From Trichobilharzia regenti (lineage: Eukaryota > Platyhelminthes > Trematoda > Strigeidida > Schistosomatidae): a DNA stretch of 64,000 nucleotides. Each line of letters begins with the position of its first letter. Within the stretch, counting starts at the first letter, position 1. This document shows positions 63,376 through 64,000 of this stretch, piece after piece. The stretch covers positions 92,824,319 through 92,888,318 of the forward strand of contig OX235264.1 in NCBI GenBank assembly GCA_944472135.2, written 5' to 3'. A program made the translations under genes and the position numbers. The notes beneath the pieces are model-generated. The model was not told the DNA's origin. It worked only from the letters and a program-made list of their open reading frames with translations, and did not search any database.

Positions 63376-64000
63376 AGTGAAATGATGGTTACAAAGTTGA
63401 GAGGAAAATTATTCGTAAAACTTAATACATATTATGTAGATGGCTCGTTAGTATGGTAGAAATTGGAGGCCTGGTTAAAACTTGAGCCAAGAAAACCTTC
63501 CACCTCTTCATTACATATATTTTCTCTCATTTGGTTTGTTTTAATCGATTAAGATATGAACTCTAAAACTGTATGATCTACTCTTGTGTGTATTTAAAAT
63601 GTTTACAAGCTACTTATTCACAAGTCCCTAATAAACTTGAGGAAAGGCTTGATTTTGGGGAGTGTCAACATGTTCCAATACATGAGATTAGTGTTCTTTA
63701 GTTATGTCCCTGGGTCTCAAATTGTACTTCTGAACATGTTACAACCTGATATCGTAGACTTCTTGAAAGAAAGAAGACAAAGTAGATAGAGATATCATAG
63801 TGGAATGGTTTGTGCTTCGGCTCAGAGAGAGGATTTTGTCACAGAATATACTATCAATTAAAATATTTTACTTGAAAATATTGTACGAACGGAAATATGA
63901 TGCCATGAACACCTGTTAAAATTGTGTACATTATCTAAAAACTGTCCAGAATAAAGATATTATTATCATTCGCTTGAACTTTCTGTCATGGTGTGTATAA
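63376..64000. other. non-coding stretch with a CR1-type tail
   Basis: AACTGTCCAGAATAAAGATA followed by TTATTATCATT at 63938-63970 resembles a non-LTR 3' tail (compare 4905-4940). Nothing else supported. Confidence 0.4.

Noticed and set aside
1..64000. Host exons, CRISPR arrays, rRNA genes
   Set aside because: No spliced gene model, regularly spaced short repeats or rRNA-like sequence could be supported by reading both strands.

Overview
This window looks like repeat-dense nuclear DNA from a schistosome-type blood fluke (Platyhelminthes, Schistosomatidae). The strongest clue is a tRNA-like repeat carrying a hammerhead ribozyme whose core (CTGACGA, GTCC/GGAC helix II, GAAA) is that of the schistosome Sm-alpha satellite/SINE. 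It sits among RTE-clade, CR1-type and Penelope-like (PLE) retroelements typical of these genomes. I see no intact host gene, no true tRNA or rRNA gene, no CRISPR array and no bacterial-type operon. Every protein similarity I can support belongs to a retroelement, and every one is broken by stops, frameshifts, deletions or nested insertions. Species assignment is inference.

Working family names used below. RTE-alpha: APE endonuclease plus RT, 3' end coding TRNPREQ, tail of ATA/ATT repeats. RTE-beta: a related family with FVDD/FMDD at RT motif C. RTE-gamma: SR2-like, with YADD. CR1: CR1/Jockey-type RT with (ATCATT)-like tails. PLE: Penelope-like, RT plus GIY-YIG endonuclease, with terminal 'pLTRs'. 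S1, S2, S3 and Sm-alpha-like: four short families with tRNA-like heads (box A/box B). LTR: a roughly 500-bp LTR family with 5-bp target duplications.

Layout. 0.5-9.6 kb: RTE fragments with S1/S2, then a long minus-strand RTE-alpha split by a CR1 3' end. 10.3-13.0 kb: a PLE with an inverted pLTR at its 5' side. 13.6-16.8 kb: a near-full-length minus-strand RTE-beta. 17-25.5 kb: S3 copies (one with an almost canonical hammerhead), RTE, CR1 and PLE pieces, and a 2.2-kb segment with two identical 288-bp inverted S3 arms. 25.8-33 kb: two plus-strand RTE-beta copies, nearly identical except for one divergent patch, plus a solo LTR. 33-38 kb: RTE, S3 and CR1 fragments. 38.8-42.3 kb: a PLE containing S2 (13-bp TSD), S1 and an RTE 3' end. 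42.4-51.6 kb: RTE-beta/gamma, Sm-alpha-like, PLE foldback, CR1 and S2. 52.4-60.9 kb: several distinct PLE/GIY-YIG remnants, an LTR element inside a pLTR, and a 2.5-unit Sm-alpha-like tandem array with a foldback end, bounded by a 14-bp TSD. 61-63.4 kb: RTE-beta, another Sm-alpha-like ribozyme copy and an RTE 5' end.

The recurring theme is this. Three separate tRNA-like families (Sm-alpha-like, S2, S3) carry hammerhead or hammerhead-like motifs with the same design, a very short self-complementary helix III. These families and the PLEs repeatedly occur as foldback (inverted, partly duplicated) or tandem insertions with 13-14-bp target duplications. My inference is that ribozyme-processed RNAs, possibly multimeric or circular, are copied by PLE-type machinery. 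This is a hypothesis, not something the sequence proves.
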